From assembly GCA_046582635.1 (NCBI GenBank), contig JAYGEA010000097.1, positions 1 through 7,396 of the forward strand: DNA of 7,396 nucleotides, read 5' to 3'. The notes under the pieces were generated by a model, which saw only the letters and a program-made list of their open reading frames with translations, made no database searches and was not told the DNA's origin. A program made the position numbers and the translations under genes. The stretch comes from GCA-2731375 sp046582635. GTDB taxonomy: Bacteria; Pseudomonadota; Alphaproteobacteria; GCA-2731375. This document shows, piece after piece, positions 6,963-7,396 of this stretch (position 1 is the stretch's first letter; every line of letters begins with the position of its first letter).

Positions 6963-7038
6963 TGGTACGCCCAACTGGGATCGAACCAGTGACAACCTGA
7001 TTAAAAGTCAGGTGCTCTACCAACTGAGCTACGACTTC
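6963..7038 (-). tRNA. tRNA-Lys (UUU) with an unpaired acceptor stem, possibly a pseudo-tRNA
   Basis: Reads as a 76-base tRNA of canonical layout: D arm GCTC/GAGC with AGTTGGTA loop, anticodon stem CCTGA/TCAGG around loop CTTTTAA (anticodon TTT, lysine), variable TTGTC, T arm ACTGG/CCAGT with TTCGATC, discriminator A and an encoded CCA (6965-6963). D, anticodon and T stems all pair perfectly. The acceptor does not: 5' GAAGTCG opposite 3' TGGGCGT gives one Watson-Crick pair and three wobbles at most. A normal partner for the 3' strand would be ACGCCCA. It may be a decayed copy, a recombinant at an integration site, or a gene with a replaced 5' end. A promoter-like TGCTATAAT lies about 90 bases upstream. 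Identity as lysine tRNA sequence is firm; function is doubtful. Confidence 0.75.
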
Positions 7039-7125
7039 GTAATCATACCCGCTATAGAAATCTTGCAGTTTCCTGCGACCTATCCTTTAAATCCCGGCTC
7101 CCATCACGTTATAGGTTGAACCCGA

Positions 7126-7134
7126 ATTATAGCA
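7126..7134 (-). promoter_or_regulatory. extended -10 promoter element upstream of tRNA-Lys
   Basis: On the minus strand TGCTATAAT is a perfect extended -10 (TGn plus TATAAT). No good TTGACA-like box is found 16-18 bases further up, which the extended element can offset. Transcription would start near 7119 and run through the tRNA-Lys, about 80 bases on. No protein gene is seen in between. Confidence 0.55.
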
Positions 7135-7151
7135 CATTCAGGCATCTTGTT

Positions 7152-7169
7152 GTGACCGTATTGTGACAG
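7152..7169 (-). promoter_or_regulatory. Pho-box-like tandem repeat
   Basis: Minus strand reads CTGTCAC-AATA-CGGTCAC: two seven-base repeats, 11 bases apart, separated by an AT-only four-base spacer. This is the layout of PhoB sites (CTGTCAT repeats). It lies 20 bases upstream of the TATAAT hexamer, about 10 more than in classic PhoB-activated promoters, so activation by PhoB is uncertain. Chance occurrence cannot be excluded. Confidence 0.35.
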
Positions 7170-7175
7170 AATTAG

Positions 7176-7194
7176 GGCCTACCGCAGGGTAGCC
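7176..7194 (-). terminator. possible weak terminator of the CHAT-domain gene
   Basis: CTACC (7179-7183) pairs with GGTAG (7188-7192), extended by GG/CC around a bulged C. On the minus strand it lies about 20 bases after the CHAT gene stop and is followed by an imperfect T-containing tail (CTAATTCTG). The hairpin is real; termination is only plausible. Confidence 0.3.
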
Positions 7195-7213
7195 GATATT
7201 CTATCACGAGCCC

Positions 7214-7396
7214 CTACCTTGCTATTTTTTTGCCGCCTCCACCATCACCAACTAGGGAAAATGGTGCCCAGAATATGGGATGGGCATAGGAGAATATTGT
7301 TTTACCGCTCTCAGGATCAACAAATCCGGGGCCTTCAATGAGAGAGAACATGGATTGGCGTAGAGCCTCCGCGCGACTAAGGTTATCATTGGCAGC
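7214..7396 (-). CDS. CHAT-domain protein, C-terminal 60 residues (5' end outside window)
   Basis: An open frame enters at the right edge and ends at TAG 7214-7216, with no start in the window. The translated end contains NLSRAEALRQSMFSLIEGPG, a short insert DPESGKTIF, then YAHPIFWAPFSLVGDGGGG and a basic tail KKIAR. The pattern AEALRQSM...YAHPxFWAPFxLVGDG is the usual end of CHAT domains (caspase-like peptidase fold, typically after TPR repeats), where the WAPF-LVG strand closes the domain. CHAT proteins act as proteases or scaffolds in signalling and defence. The catalytic His-Cys pair and any repeats would be upstream of the visible part, so activity cannot be judged. No neighbouring gene on this strand suggests its role. 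Confidence 0.72.
   Translation of the reverse strand, partial: AANDNLSRAEALRQSMFSLIEGPGFVDPESGKTIFSYAHPIFWAPFSLVGDGGGGKKIAR

Noticed and set aside
6898..7119. 73-residue plus-strand open frame with WDRTSDNLIKSQVLYQLSY.
   Set aside because: This is the familiar false translation of a tRNA on the opposite strand; the tRNA-Lys lies exactly there.
1..7396. CRISPR arrays, insertion sequences or long repeats.
   Set aside because: No regularly spaced repeats, transposase-like frames or terminal inverted repeats with target duplications were seen.

Overview
The window looks like chromosomal DNA of an alphaproteobacterium. This is inferred from GC-rich coding with strong third-position GC, an Lrp / ELM1-family / trxB / LysR block of the kind I recall from that class, a CYP153-like P450, and a LysR protein resembling the LsrB/VtlR group. 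The genus cannot be fixed from the sequence.

Left part (1-2884, all minus strand): the 5' portion of a CYP153-like cytochrome P450 gene, cut by the window edge and carrying one frameshift, preceded by a long hybrid sensor histidine kinase gene (about 746 residues when repaired) carrying two. Each frame is restored by changing one short homopolymer run by a single base. The reading frames are otherwise well conserved, so either base-calling error or recent mutation is possible.

Middle part (3022-6590): an Lrp/AsnC regulator (minus) diverges from an ELM1-family (DUF1022) gene, followed on the plus strand by thioredoxin reductase (trxB) and a LysR regulator. trxB and lysR are 3 bases apart and surely co-transcribed. 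A 13-base direct repeat lies in the divergent Lrp/ELM1 intergenic region.

Right part (6591-7396): no protein gene lies between the LysR stop and 7214, but the stretch is dense in signals. Just after lysR there are two overlapping 15-base palindromes, one with the T-N11-A form of a LysR-type site. They are followed by a candidate promoter and a structured, apparently non-coding RNA ending in a 12-bp terminator with seven T. Position, shape and a single-stranded CCTCCC segment suggest an AbcR (alpha-r15)-like regulatory RNA controlled by the adjacent LysR protein. This is the most interesting part of the window. Next, on the minus strand, come a tRNA-Lys(UUU)-like gene whose acceptor stem does not pair, its probable promoter (TGCTATAAT) with a Pho-box-like repeat upstream, and the last 60 residues of a CHAT-domain protein running in from the right edge.

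Inferred working picture: trxB-lysR couples thiol redox capacity to a regulator that may drive the neighbouring small RNA. The kinase, P450 and CHAT genes appear to be unrelated flanking material.
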